Numbered from the stretch's first letter, positions 6,011 through 13,260 are shown. The stretch is DNA of 13,862 nucleotides from an uncultured Paraprevotella sp. (GCA_910584955.1 CAJUDC010000061.1:1-13862), one strand, 5' to 3'. Made by a program: numbers and translations. The notes: a model not told the origin generated them from the sequence alone.

Positions 6011-6208
6011 TTACTTGTTATCCTTGGGTTTGTAAGGTCTGATGTCCAACTCGATTTTCGCACTCACCGTTACCCGGCCGCTGCCTCCGCACTGGGGACA
6101 GATGCCGTAAGTCGGAAAAGCGGAATAATCACTGGTTGTGATGCGGCCTGTGCCGTGGCATACACGGCACAGGGCTACTTTGGGGGATTTTTCTACTTTC
6201 TGTATCAT
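6011..6208 (-). CDS. Small DnaJ-type zinc-ribbon protein
   Basis: This 65-aa protein has two CxxC knuckles: CRVCHGTG from residue 14 and CPQCGGSG from residue 37. This is the CxxCxGxG repeat of the DnaJ central zinc domain. Four cysteines would bind one zinc ion. No J domain is present, so it is a stand-alone zinc module, possibly an adaptor for protein or nucleic acid binding. It sits 12 nt after the DUF3164 gene in the same operon. Zinc binding is well supported; the function is unknown. Confidence 0.75.
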   Translation of the reverse strand: MIQKVEKSPKVALCRVCHGTGRITTSDYSAFPTYGICPQCGGSGRVTVSAKIELDIRPYKPKDNK

Positions 6209-6220
6209 ACCACTTCATTT

Positions 6221-6889
6221 TTAAGATTCTGTCATTCCAAGCGGAATGGGTTTCCACATGCCGTTCTTGTCCTTTATCTCCGCACGAATGAACTGCTTGC
6301 TCACTTCCGGCTGGTAGGCATCCTCGATAATTTGCACACCTTCCATGAAACGTTCATCCCCGGAATCTTGAGCCACCTTGCGGAGCTGCACGATGCGCGA
6401 GGCTTTCAACGTGCCCTTGGCATCACGTGACAGCAACTTCATAACCATGTTTACAAGCGATTTGGTCTTGGCATCCTTGGCAAGGCTCTCGATGTACTCC
6501 TTCACAATGGCAATACCGTCTTCCACCGTGTCACGGTAGCCGTCGGTCACATAAACACCCAGCGTGATGCGCTTGTCACCTTTGCTGTTTGTGAAAGTAT
6601 GGCTGCGTTGGTCATCCTTCACTTTGGTGGCAAACAACTCTGACTTCATTTCAAGGATGGTCTTGAAATTATCCTGAACGGTCTGCTTGCTGTCCTTAAT
6701 CTGTCCGCTGATGGCGAGCAACACCGGGATGCTGCGCTCTATCTCCTCGTCCACCAGTTCCTTGTACTTCTCGCGGTCAGCTTTTTTCTTTTCCTCTGCC
6801 GCGCGCTTGGCTTTCTCCTGTTGAAAGGTTGCAAATTCAGCCTTTTCCTCTGCCGTCATTACAACGGTCTCCTGATTATTCTCTTTCAT
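6221..6889 (-). CDS. DUF3164 family protein of Mu-like phages
   Basis: This 222-aa protein has a charged, probably coiled-coil N-terminal half (EKAEFATFQQEKAKRAAEEKKK and following, about residues 14-60). A conserved C-terminal part carries VEDGIAIVKEYIESLAKDAKT, LLSRDAKGTLKASRI and IEDAYQPEVSKQFIRAE (about 120-205). I recognise that C-terminal pattern as DUF3164, which occurs in early regions of Mu-like phages. Its biochemical role is not established. Its place downstream of the transposase and ATPases suggests an accessory part in replication or DNA protection, analogous in position to Mu Gam, but the sequence does not look like Gam. Confidence 0.75.
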   Translation of the reverse strand: MKENNQETVVMTAEEKAEFATFQQEKAKRAAEEKKKADREKYKELVDEEIERSIPVLLAISGQIKDSKQTVQDNFKTILEMKSELFATKVKDDQRSHTFTNSKGDKRITLGVYVTDGYRDTVEDGIAIVKEYIESLAKDAKTKSLVNMVMKLLSRDAKGTLKASRIVQLRKVAQDSGDERFMEGVQIIEDAYQPEVSKQFIRAEIKDKNGMWKPIPLGMTES

Positions 6890-6908
6890 TTTGAAATTGT
6901 TTTTGTTG

Positions 6909-7106
6909 TTAGTCAGCTATTATCTTTTCATCCCTCAGCAGCAAGGAGAATGTCCTGTCCCTTTCTGCTTTGGTCTCAAACTTCTTGTATGTCCTCCAGC
7001 CACCGTTTATGCCGGTACACATCTTGATTCTCGGACTCGGATAATCGTCTTTGCGTATTATCTCAAAGCCAGCCTTTATCAGTTTGCTCTGGTCATCGAT
7101 TCTCAT
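6909..7106 (-). CDS. Small unknown protein
   Basis: This 65-aa protein contains FEIIRKDDYPSPRIKM, GGWRTYKKFETKAERD and a charged end. There are no membrane segments and no cysteines forming a zinc site. The ATG at 7106 is preferred over that at 7112 because an AGGAGG lies 7 nt before it. The upstream gene's stop overlaps this region, so the two are probably coupled. It is not recognised; it may be a small DNA- or RNA-binding accessory protein. Confidence 0.6.
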   Translation of the reverse strand: MRIDDQSKLIKAGFEIIRKDDYPSPRIKMCTGINGGWRTYKKFETKAERDRTFSLLLRDEKIIAD

Positions 7107-7108
7107 AA

Positions 7109-7291
7109 TCATTCCTCCTCATAATCCTGCATTTCGGGTTCTTGGCGAAGCAGTGTTTCTTCATACTGCCCATATGCCCACTCATGAAGTTCACTATAAA
7201 ACTCTTCCCGTTCTGCAACAGGAAGCCACGATGCGGCATCAAGAACTTGCACTTTCACCCGGTCAAGAAATTCTTTCGTTACATTTCTCAT
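7109..7291 (-). CDS. Small acidic unknown protein
   Basis: This 60-aa protein is mostly helical with an acidic C-terminus (EPEMQDYEEE). The segment AASWLPVAEREEFYSELHEWAYGQYE is aromatic and amphipathic. The final codons of the gene (GAG GAG GAA) double as the ribosome binding site of the next gene. It is not recognised. Its charge and size would fit a DNA-mimic or inhibitor protein, but nothing in the sequence proves that. Confidence 0.6.
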   Translation of the reverse strand: MRNVTKEFLDRVKVQVLDAASWLPVAEREEFYSELHEWAYGQYEETLLRQEPEMQDYEEE

Positions 7292-7297
7292 ACTCTT

Positions 7298-7771
7298 TTA
7301 GCATTTAGGGGCATTGGGGTCAATGTATATACAAGCCACCGCTGCCGTTTTTTTTATTTCTTCCTTTTTCTGTCTCAAGCCACCCTTGCGTTGGATAGTG
7401 CGCAACTTGGTGGCCAGTTCGTCCAGTTCTTCTACCGTTATCCGGGCAAATGGTTTTCCGGCTATCCGCGGGTTCTCGCAGAAGCTGTTGATACGCGCCC
7501 AGTCTGTAGTGTCAATTCCCAGCTTCTGCATCAGTTTCAGGCACTCGCTGCGCTTTTTCTTCTGCCGGTCTCTTTGCCCGGTCAGTTTCTCCAGTCCGTC
7601 ACAACAGGCGTTATATTCTGCTGCCGTCATTTCCTTCAGGCTATCCGTGCGGTTCCACGTGTACTGCAACACAATTTCCTTTTTCAAGTCCTCCCTGTTC
7701 ATGCTGTATGGTAGCTTGTTAAACAAGGCATAAAAACGTGCAAAGTTGGTCACTTCCTGTGTCATAGTCAT
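7298..7771 (-). CDS. Phage early protein, possibly GemA-like
   Basis: This 157-aa protein has FYALFNKLP near the N-terminus, then TDSLKEMTAAEYNACC (about residues 42-57), a basic linker (QRDRQKKKRSE), and a C-terminal part with INSFCENPRIAGKPF and LTVEELDELATKLR-like spacing. The order of a basic middle and a final helical hairpin recalls the GemA (DUF1018) regulators of Mu-like phages, which affect host supercoiling and gene expression. The match is by eye and weak. The start overlaps the preceding stop in ATGA (7768-7771); an ATG two codons later is also possible. Confidence 0.5.
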   Translation of the reverse strand: MTMTQEVTNFARFYALFNKLPYSMNREDLKKEIVLQYTWNRTDSLKEMTAAEYNACCDGLEKLTGQRDRQKKKRSECLKLMQKLGIDTTDWARINSFCENPRIAGKPFARITVEELDELATKLRTIQRKGGLRQKKEEIKKTAAVACIYIDPNAPKC

Positions 7772-7983
7772 TGATTATCCAACTTCTTCACTTCATATCC
7801 TTTTCCTTTGAGGTACTGCGCCACATAATCATCATTACCAACATCATTAAGCACATCAAAGAGATAGCCTTTCACATACTCAGCAATCACATGTACTGAA
7901 GCATAATCTATATTTTCAGATATGAATTCCACTTTCTTGGTTCTGCCCAACCCACGAAATACTTGTTTAATGTCTTTATCCAT
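7768..7983 (-). CDS. Small unknown protein
   Basis: This 71-aa protein reads as helices with VEFISENIDYASVHVIAEYV and YLKGKGYEVKKLDNQ. It has no recognisable motif and is soluble by composition. It overlaps the next gene by ATGA, so they are translationally coupled. The coding region here is more AT-rich than its neighbours, which may mean a separate origin. Function unknown. Confidence 0.6.
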   Translation of the reverse strand: MDKDIKQVFRGLGRTKKVEFISENIDYASVHVIAEYVKGYLFDVLNDVGNDDYVAQYLKGKGYEVKKLDNQ

Positions 7984-8001
7984 AATTCTACTTTTAAATG
8001 G

Positions 8002-8298
8002 TTACTCAAATAATACTTTAATACCGCACGAACTGGCCACGTCAAGCTCCAGTTTTGCCCCCTTGCTCAGTTCCCAACCTTGCAACATATAGATATACTT
8101 ACAGTTAAGCAACAGGGCAATGTCCGCCTTCATGTGTTCTCTCCAATGAGCCTCATCCGGCAATCCGTTTTTAAAAGGATTGACCGGGGCGAAGCCCATA
8201 TTCTCCAGTCTCTGTTCTGCATCGAGGAATGCGCCCTTGCGTTCATCGATGTTGTAATGGGCTATCGCCCCGCTGATGTAAACTTTTTCTTTTTCCAT
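8002..8298 (-). CDS. DUF4406 protein (nucleoside deoxyribosyltransferase-like fold)
   Basis: This 98-aa protein begins MEKEKVYISGAI and continues with LENMGFAPVNPF, MKADIALLLNCKYIYML, GWELSKGAKLELDVA and a final strand. The YISG start, the D-x-x-L-L-L-x-C segment and the SKGAKLELD helix are typical of DUF4406, a small Rossmann-like family related to nucleoside 2-deoxyribosyltransferases. The glutamate in KLELD may match the catalytic Glu of that superfamily. The ATG at 8298 is chosen because the longer frame would overlap the previous gene deeply. It may act on phage or host nucleotides, which is notable given the synthase-like gene on the other strand. Confidence 0.7.
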   Translation of the reverse strand: MEKEKVYISGAIAHYNIDERKGAFLDAEQRLENMGFAPVNPFKNGLPDEAHWREHMKADIALLLNCKYIYMLQGWELSKGAKLELDVASSCGIKVLFE

Positions 8299-8299
8299 A

Positions 8300-8920
8300 T
8301 CACAAATTATTACTCGTTTGTATAATTCCTTCTTCCCAAACCACGAAGTAGCTTCCCGGCTCACCGATGGCACGTCCCTGACAGTAGGCCTTATAGCCCA
8401 CCACACGTAATTTCATGTCGCAGATATACCTCAACTTCAGCGCACCGCCTCCCATCGGCTGGCTCTTTTTCTCTTGGCTTACCCATATAAAGCACTTCCT
8501 CGGAAAATGCTTCATCAACGCAACGGCATCGGGATATTCCCATGGGGCAACCTGAAAAGAGTCGATGATAATGAACTTCGGACTTTTCGGCTTCTTCAGC
8601 CGCTCAATCACTTCTTCATAATTTTCGTCCACAGCCACCCGGAACTTACCCTGCACCTCGTTCATCTTCAAATACCCCATTCTACGCTGGAAACTCTGGT
8701 TCACACCTTCCTCATAGCTGAGGTATAGCACCGTCCCATAGTTGCATAGTTCTTTGCCCAACTGCATCACGAAGCTACTCTTTCCGGCAGCACTGGCTCC
8801 GCTGATGAACCAAGAGGCGGTATCTGCCGGGAAACCGAAGGGCTTGCTCCACTTCTCGCTCCACGGCAGCGTTACCCATTTCTTGGCAGCTATCTCCTTC
8901 GGGCTATATGCTCGTTTCAT
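8300..8920 (-). CDS. RecA/DnaB-fold AAA ATPase
   Basis: This 206-aa ATPase has Walker A GASAAGKS (41-48), a likely catalytic Glu in LYLSYEE (about 66-71), and Walker B FIIID (116-120) followed by SFQVAPW. A further strand contains WVSQEKK (about residues 147-153), like the sensor region of RecA and DnaB folds. Length fits a single ATPase core with no extra domains. Its start overlaps the stop of the MuB-like gene in ATGA (8917-8920), so the two ATPases are made together. A role in DNA replication, transposition target handling or helicase loading is plausible; none is proven here. Confidence 0.75.
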   Translation of the reverse strand: MKRAYSPKEIAAKKWVTLPWSEKWSKPFGFPADTASWFISGASAAGKSSFVMQLGKELCNYGTVLYLSYEEGVNQSFQRRMGYLKMNEVQGKFRVAVDENYEEVIERLKKPKSPKFIIIDSFQVAPWEYPDAVALMKHFPRKCFIWVSQEKKSQPMGGGALKLRYICDMKLRVVGYKAYCQGRAIGEPGSYFVVWEEGIIQTSNNL

Positions 8921-9795
8921 TGCGCCGCCATTTTAAGTTTCTCTATTTCTGTATATACTCGCCTCAGCCCTCCGCGTGTCTTGCGCACGATTTGAGCCAC
9001 GTCCGTACCTTCCGGAGCATTTACTTTGGCCACGATACGCGCCTGTGTGTTCAGGAAGGCTTCACGCTCCTTGCCATCGTCCGGTGTTACCTTGCTGTAA
9101 CGGTCTCCGTAACGGCTCAACATTTCGGTATAACCCACTTTCCTGCACTCTATCGAGCGGTTTATCTTCTCCTTCAAGCCATCCGCTCCCATCATGTACC
9201 AGGCACAGCAGCGTTCGGTGGCGTTCCATAGGGCTTTCAGTTCAAGAAACGCCTCATACTGCAAGTCCCCGGCCTCGTCCAAAATGATAAGGGGGGTCTC
9301 CATGGATCGGAGGTAGTAAACCAAATCCTCGTAAACGTCGGCATATTTGCCTTTGGCGTCCACACCGAACTCGGCGGCTATCTTACGCACCAACTTCAGC
9401 TTGGTCTTTACCTGTGAGCAGTCAATATACACGGCATTGCGGTGGTTCTGTACATAGTACCGTGCCGTGAAGGTCTTCCCGATGTTGGGAATATCGCAAA
9501 GTATCGCCGAAAGGCTCGACTGCTGCGAGAACTCCAGCTGGGCGGTGATATACTCGAACGTGGCAGTCTTGGCAGCCTTCCACTCCATATCGGCACGGAG
9601 GTTCACGCCCAAACGCCGGGCGATGCCAATCCACGCGCCCTCACTCAGGGCTTTGTCCGTCTGTCCGTTCTTGATGGCACTATACACCGAGGTGCTGATG
9701 CCGAGGGAAGCGGCGTGTTTCGCGTCGCTCGGATAGTTCGCACGATTGGCGGCTATCGCTCCCATAATCTTCTGTTTCTGCGCTTCTGTAATCAT
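8917..9795 (-). CDS. MuB-like AAA+ ATPase, transposition target selector
   Basis: This 292-aa protein has an N-terminal helix-turn-helix region (about 1-75, with DAKHAASLGISTSVYSAIKN), then an ATPase core with Walker A DIPNIGKT (101-108) and Walker B LIILDEAGD (169-177). This two-part layout (HTH, then AAA+) is that of Mu B, which binds target DNA, delivers it to the transposase and gives target immunity. The first Gly of the usual GxxxxGKT is Asp here. It lies directly after the transposase gene in the same operon, as in Mu. The family call rests on layout and position and is strong. Confidence 0.85.
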   Translation of the reverse strand: MITEAQKQKIMGAIAANRANYPSDAKHAASLGISTSVYSAIKNGQTDKALSEGAWIGIARRLGVNLRADMEWKAAKTATFEYITAQLEFSQQSSLSAILCDIPNIGKTFTARYYVQNHRNAVYIDCSQVKTKLKLVRKIAAEFGVDAKGKYADVYEDLVYYLRSMETPLIILDEAGDLQYEAFLELKALWNATERCCAWYMMGADGLKEKINRSIECRKVGYTEMLSRYGDRYSKVTPDDGKEREAFLNTQARIVAKVNAPEGTDVAQIVRKTRGGLRRVYTEIEKLKMAAQ

Positions 9796-9833
9796 AATTC
9801 AAACGCTGTTATAATGTTATTCTAATCGTATTC

Positions 9834-11843
9834 TTACATATCTCCAATGGCGAGTGCCGCCATATTGGTCGGTTGCCATTCACAAACCTCATCGGGTTCT
9901 TCAGTAGCAGGGGCCAGAGGCAATACAAGGCTTTCCGTTCCCTCATCATCTTCTTCGTGTCGAGTCGGTGCCACACCTACTTCTCCGATGGCGTTGTCGC
10001 GCAGCCATTTGTCAAAGTGGCTCACAATCTTATGCTGTTCGATTTTCTTACGCTCATCGTCCTCGGTCTGTTCCGCCATTACACGGTTAAAGGTTTCCAC
10101 CGGGCGCACCTTGTCGATATAGCGGTCGTTCTGATACAGAAACACATCGGTCGGCTTGCCTTCTTCGTCCGGCAGGTAATAGGCCGTTACCTTGCGGTTG
10201 TTCGGTTCCAACTTCCGAAGCACCTCCGGGTCACTCAGCCACCAGTCGGCATGTGCCACACGCACCGTACTGTTTCGCCGGATACTTGTTTCCTGCTTCT
10301 CGCCGATATAGCGGCTCAAAGTCAGTTTGTCCAACGGCCGCAGGGTCGGGTTGATTCTTGCCACCAATACATCCCATCGGGTCATTCCCGGATATTTTTT
10401 CTGATTGGGGTGCTGCGTGTTGTTCCACTCCGCGCAGTCCCGGCGGTCATCGGCAACCAGTTCCTCGAAGGTGTAGTATTTCCTGTCCTCGTAGGTGTGG
10501 TTGCTGCTGTCGCTGATTTTCTTTTGGTCAACGCGCCGTGCGCCTTTTCCATACCAGCGACCGATACCTTCGTGGTTCTTGTGGGCGATGGTGGTCTTGA
10601 ACACGCCGTTCAAAGCCTCGGCATATTTCTCCTGTGAGTTCTGAGGAGCACAAAAACGCACAAACCGAAACATCTCCCCGGCTTTCAGAAAGCCCTCCTT
10701 GTATTTGCTCATCAAGTGCTGCTCCACCTCGATACCGGCAGGCATTCCCCAGCCGTTACGCTCTATCAACCGGAACATATCCCGGAAACAAGCCACCACA
10801 AGGGCATCGTCCTTGTCATGGCCGTAGGCAAGTCCCACACGGCACTGGCTCACCACATCGTAAGCATAATAGGCGTGGACGTATTCTCCACCTTTCATAC
10901 GGCGCGGCAAATCCACGTCGTCCATCGTGATTTGCGACAGGGAGAACTCCCCGCCATGGCGGTGCATGTGCGGCATCTGCTCGTGGTAGAACTCACTCCA
11001 GCCACGACGCTTCTTCTCTATGAGCACCTGGTTGGACGGCTTGTTCAAAATGTTGCGGATGGTGCTTTCGCTCAGTTCCTTCGGGTTGCCGTGTTTGTCC
11101 GTGAAATCGTCAGGGTTAAAGATTTCGCCCGTATCATAATCCCACACCTCCAGTTCACCACACACGAAGGAGATATACATCTCATGCACATCGCTGCCAT
11201 AGGGTTGGTTGGGAAGCCCATAAATGCTCAGTACAAGCCTTTCAGTCTTGTAGTCCACCTTCCTTGCACATTGGTTGCCAAACTTTCCGCTGATAAGGCA
11301 CTCGTAGCCGTACTGCTTGTATTCGTTCACTTTCTTACGAAAACGCAGGGTGCTTGCCGGAAGGTCATGCCCGAACTCCTCGCGCAGCGTCTCAATGGTG
11401 GTGGCCATCATGCCCCAGTCGTACTTCTCTCCCATCAGCTTCCGGTAATCACGGCTGCGGTTATACAACCGGATGCAGGTGTTCAGCACCGATGCATTCA
11501 CCGCATACTTCTGTGCAAGTTCGTCCGATGCCTTGTCACTGTGCTGCTTAGCAGCCCAATCCATAAAGTAGGCAACGGCCGCCTGGTCAAGCTCGTAGTT
11601 GGATTTTATCCAGCCGCGTAACAGCACAGCGTTACCGCCGGGATATTTTTCCTTTACTTTATCCAAGTATTCGGTCGGAAGACTATCGACAACAACCAAG
11701 GCATAGTTTCCTTTACCCCCACCGGGACGGGCTACTTTCAGCCTGTTACGTGCGGCAAGCTGACGACAGTAGTCCTGCGTCAGTATGCCGTCAGCCTCAA
11801 GATCACGCACCGATATGCAAAGTTTGTTACCGAAAAATTCCAT
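9834..11843 (-). CDS. Mu-type DDE transposase
   Basis: This 669-aa protein joins the phage ends to target DNA for integration and replicative transposition. The N-terminal third (1-200) has helical DNA-binding parts, including a winged-helix-like start (ISVRDLEADGILTQDYCRQL). The catalytic core begins with ITMDDVDLP (Asp308 or 309), continues with YAYDVVS and IEVEQHL (Glu374), and ends with KYAEALNG (Glu409). The 35-residue spacing of the last two acids matches the DD35E pattern, but the second acid is Glu rather than Asp. A beta-barrel-type domain follows, and the C-terminal 60 residues are acidic, as expected for the region contacting MuB and ClpX. The ATG at 11843 is chosen because AGGAG lies 7 nt upstream; a GTG two codons earlier is less likely. 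It is the fifth gene of the leftward operon, just after an HTH gene. Confidence 0.93.
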   Translation of the reverse strand: MEFFGNKLCISVRDLEADGILTQDYCRQLAARNRLKVARPGGGKGNYALVVVDSLPTEYLDKVKEKYPGGNAVLLRGWIKSNYELDQAAVAYFMDWAAKQHSDKASDELAQKYAVNASVLNTCIRLYNRSRDYRKLMGEKYDWGMMATTIETLREEFGHDLPASTLRFRKKVNEYKQYGYECLISGKFGNQCARKVDYKTERLVLSIYGLPNQPYGSDVHEMYISFVCGELEVWDYDTGEIFNPDDFTDKHGNPKELSESTIRNILNKPSNQVLIEKKRRGWSEFYHEQMPHMHRHGGEFSLSQITMDDVDLPRRMKGGEYVHAYYAYDVVSQCRVGLAYGHDKDDALVVACFRDMFRLIERNGWGMPAGIEVEQHLMSKYKEGFLKAGEMFRFVRFCAPQNSQEKYAEALNGVFKTTIAHKNHEGIGRWYGKGARRVDQKKISDSSNHTYEDRKYYTFEELVADDRRDCAEWNNTQHPNQKKYPGMTRWDVLVARINPTLRPLDKLTLSRYIGEKQETSIRRNSTVRVAHADWWLSDPEVLRKLEPNNRKVTAYYLPDEEGKPTDVFLYQNDRYIDKVRPVETFNRVMAEQTEDDERKKIEQHKIVSHFDKWLRDNAIGEVGVAPTRHEEDDEGTESLVLPLAPATEEPDEVCEWQPTNMAALAIGDM

Positions 11844-11853
11844 ACCCACTCTC

Positions 11854-12225
11854 CTATCTTAAAGCCATGGCAAATCTTTGGATACCGTCAATATCCGTCA
11901 TCTTCACATTTTCATAAGTCTTGACAGTCTCTCCCTTGAATATCACGTAACCCATGCCATCGTTACGGTCAAGCTCTATCAAAGCTCCGTTGGGGCAATA
12001 CTGACGCGTTACCTTATCGTAATCGTGAAAGGTCTCAATCATCGGGATGACAGCCATCAGGATGCCGCCACGCTCAAGTGCCAGCTTGCGGATTCGTCTG
12101 GCATTATCCGAATCACCGCGCTTCTCATCAAACCGAATAGCGTTCAACACGCTCCGGTCTGATACATTAAACGCCTTCGCGATAAACTCGCGGTCTTCCT
12201 TCGTAATGTGGATGTACTTCTTCAT
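11854..12225 (-). CDS. HTH protein upstream of the transposase, possible Ner-like regulator
   Basis: This 123-aa protein begins with a likely helix-turn-helix: ITKEDREFIAKAFNVSDRSVLNAIRF (residues 7-32), followed by a basic segment with DNARRIRKLALERGG. The C-terminal half is beta-rich (ALIELDRNDGMGYVIFKG). It sits between the early promoter and the transposase, where Mu keeps ner, a repressor of early transcription, but it is longer than Mu Ner (75 aa). Its leader carries AATAAGTGAGA ending two nt before the ATG, the sequence complementary to the 5' end of the small RNA at 2641-2790. The DNA-binding fold is likely; the regulatory role is inferred from order. Confidence 0.65.
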   Translation of the reverse strand: MKKYIHITKEDREFIAKAFNVSDRSVLNAIRFDEKRGDSDNARRIRKLALERGGILMAVIPMIETFHDYDKVTRQYCPNGALIELDRNDGMGYVIFKGETVKTYENVKMTDIDGIQRFAMALR

Positions 12226-12226
12226 A

Positions 12227-12237
12227 TCTCACTTATT
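12227..12237 (-). promoter_or_regulatory. Leader motif complementary to the small RNA (HTH gene)
   Basis: The minus strand reads AATAAGTGAGA, 1 nt before the ATG at 12225. The same 11 nt precede the gene at 12737, and their complement forms the first 11 nt of the RNA at 2641-2790. Confidence 0.55.
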
Positions 12238-12251
12238 TTATTGGTTTATAC

Positions 12252-12310
12252 TGGAGGGGCACGGGGAATCGAGCCCCATCGCAAAAACCATTGCCCCGTG
12301 TGTCTCTCCA
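12252..12310 (-). other. tRNA T-arm-like hairpin between two early genes
   Basis: On the minus strand GGGG-CTCGATT-CCCC (12277-12263) differs by one base from a standard tRNA T arm (usual loop TTCGATT). GGGGCA (12297-12292) pairs with TGCCCC (12261-12256) like an acceptor stem, and the far end is TCCA (12255-12252), pairing with TGGA (12310-12307). The stretch between acceptor and T arm is only about 14 nt, so there is no D or anticodon arm. It resembles an acceptor/T-arm minihelix. It lies in the 131-nt gap ahead of the HTH gene. Confidence 0.5.
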
Positions 12311-12356
12311 CACCGTCACCCGTCTCTTAACGCCGCATTCCGGGTTGTCAGCCATA

Positions 12357-12737
12357 TTATTTCAGGTTTTCCTTTATGTATTCCTTATCCTCATCCCACA
12401 ACGGTAAATCCATCTTCAATTTCATCATGGTCACCTCACGCTGCCCGATGAGCCGTACCGCTTGTTTATAAAAGTCGGTATCCTCGTAAGCACAAGCCTT
12501 ACCGATAAGAAACTCAGCCATTTCTTTGATGAGTTTCTGCTTCTGACTATCCTGCAACTCGAAATTCAAAGCCCTCACATGCACGTCACGCAACACGCTG
12601 CTATCACCATGCTTTTTGAAATCCTTGCAGAATTCATCCTTATCCATTGAGGTATTCACATACAACGAATGTATATAGTCAAACTCCTCTGATGTCGGGG
12701 TTACACCCGTCCGTTCCATAAATTCCTTCTGTGTCAT
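12357..12737 (-). CDS. Unknown early protein
   Basis: This 126-aa protein starts MTQKEFMERTGV. It is mostly helical and rich in charged residues, with segments DYIHSLYVNTSMDKDEFCKDF, QKLIKEMAEFLIGKACAYED and MKLKMDLPLWDEDKEYIKE. It is not recognised as a named family. The ATG at 12737 is preferred over upstream codons because it avoids overlap with the previous gene and is preceded by AATAAGTGAGA, the same leader as the gene at 12225. Helical content and early position suggest a regulator or host-takeover protein. Confidence 0.65.
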   Translation of the reverse strand: MTQKEFMERTGVTPTSEEFDYIHSLYVNTSMDKDEFCKDFKKHGDSSVLRDVHVRALNFELQDSQKQKLIKEMAEFLIGKACAYEDTDFYKQAVRLIGQREVTMMKLKMDLPLWDEDKEYIKENLK

Positions 12738-12739
12738 AA

Positions 12740-12750
12740 TCTCACTTATT
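12740..12750 (-). promoter_or_regulatory. Leader motif complementary to the small RNA (unknown early gene)
   Basis: The minus strand reads AATAAGTGAGA, 2 nt before the ATG at 12737. It is an exact 11-nt copy of the motif at 12227-12237, although the two downstream proteins are unrelated. Confidence 0.55.
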
Positions 12751-12759
12751 TTACTGTTA

Positions 12760-12975
12760 TTACTCTGCATTCTCCACACTGAAAGCAAAACCCTTATCCG
12801 TCAATACCTGCTTCACAAAAGACAAGTCGTGCTTATCTACCGGAAAGAACACTGCTTGATAGTCCACACTGGGATAAGCCTTGATAGCTGTTTTCTCTGC
12901 CACTCTCTTGACCAACCCGTAAAGAAACTCGGCAGTTTCTACTGTTGCTTGTGCGATAATTACTTTTGCTTTCAT
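12760..12975 (-). CDS. Small unknown early protein
   Basis: This 71-aa protein, MKAKVIIAQATVETAEFLYG onward, reads as alternating strands and helices: KVIIAQA, a helix to about residue 28, VDYQAVFFPV, a helix LSFVKQVLTD, and GFAFSVE. That beta-alpha-beta order suggests a compact ferredoxin-like fold. No catalytic motif is visible. It is 3 nt downstream of the first gene of the operon and is expected to be among the earliest products. Function unknown. Confidence 0.6.
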   Translation of the reverse strand: MKAKVIIAQATVETAEFLYGLVKRVAEKTAIKAYPSVDYQAVFFPVDKHDLSFVKQVLTDKGFAFSVENAE

Positions 12976-12978
12976 TGA

Positions 12979-13188
12979 TTAGTATTTTATTTCGTTGATA
13001 ATCGGTTTTAAACTCACGCCGAAACAAGTCGTCAGACGGTAGATAAGATTTTCCACATAAAGTTTTGGAGCAGAAAATACAATTCCGGTTTCCTCTGTGT
13101 ATCTGAAACTAACCCCATCCATCATCAGAACGTATGCAACCTTGTGCTTCACGCTTTGGGTCTGCCATTCCTTTATTTCCTCGTTCAT
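12979..13188 (-). CDS. First gene of the early operon, unknown
   Basis: This 69-aa protein contains KHKVAYVLMMDGVSFRY, TGIVFSAPKLYVENLIYRL and a basic end. Its predicted leader is about 70 nt after the early promoter at 13266-13296. It is not recognised. As the first early product it may counter host defence or repress immunity, but the sequence gives no motif to support either. Confidence 0.6.
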   Translation of the reverse strand: MNEEIKEWQTQSVKHKVAYVLMMDGVSFRYTEETGIVFSAPKLYVENLIYRLTTCFGVSLKPIINEIKY

Positions 13189-13206
13189 TTTCTTTAAGTG
13201 CTAAAA

Positions 13207-13238
13207 TTCGTTACTCTCACGCCTTTTTTGTATCTTTG
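13207..13238 (+). promoter_or_regulatory. Rightward promoter towards the repressor
   Basis: TATCTTTG (13231-13238) matches the -7 consensus. TTCG (13207-13210) lies 20 nt upstream as a weak -33. Transcription would start near 13245 and run through the operator array, leaving a leader of about 100 nt before the repressor ATG at 13348. Confidence 0.5.
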
Positions 13239-13244
13239 GCGGCT

Positions 13245-13260
13245 TGTTCATTCTTGAACA
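13245..13260. promoter_or_regulatory. Palindrome TGTTCA-TTCT-TGAACA between facing promoters
   Basis: Two 6-nt arms around a 4-nt spacer cover both predicted transcription starts (near 13245 rightward and near 13259 leftward). It differs from the repressor sites, so a second regulator, perhaps the HTH protein at 11854-12225, may bind here. Confidence 0.4.

Noticed and set aside
9873..11621. Long rightward open frames opposite the transposase
   Set aside because: They are shadows of a long, GC-balanced gene with clear transposase motifs on the other strand.
12252..12310. Complete tRNA gene
   Set aside because: Only acceptor and T-arm-like parts are present; there is no room for D and anticodon arms.
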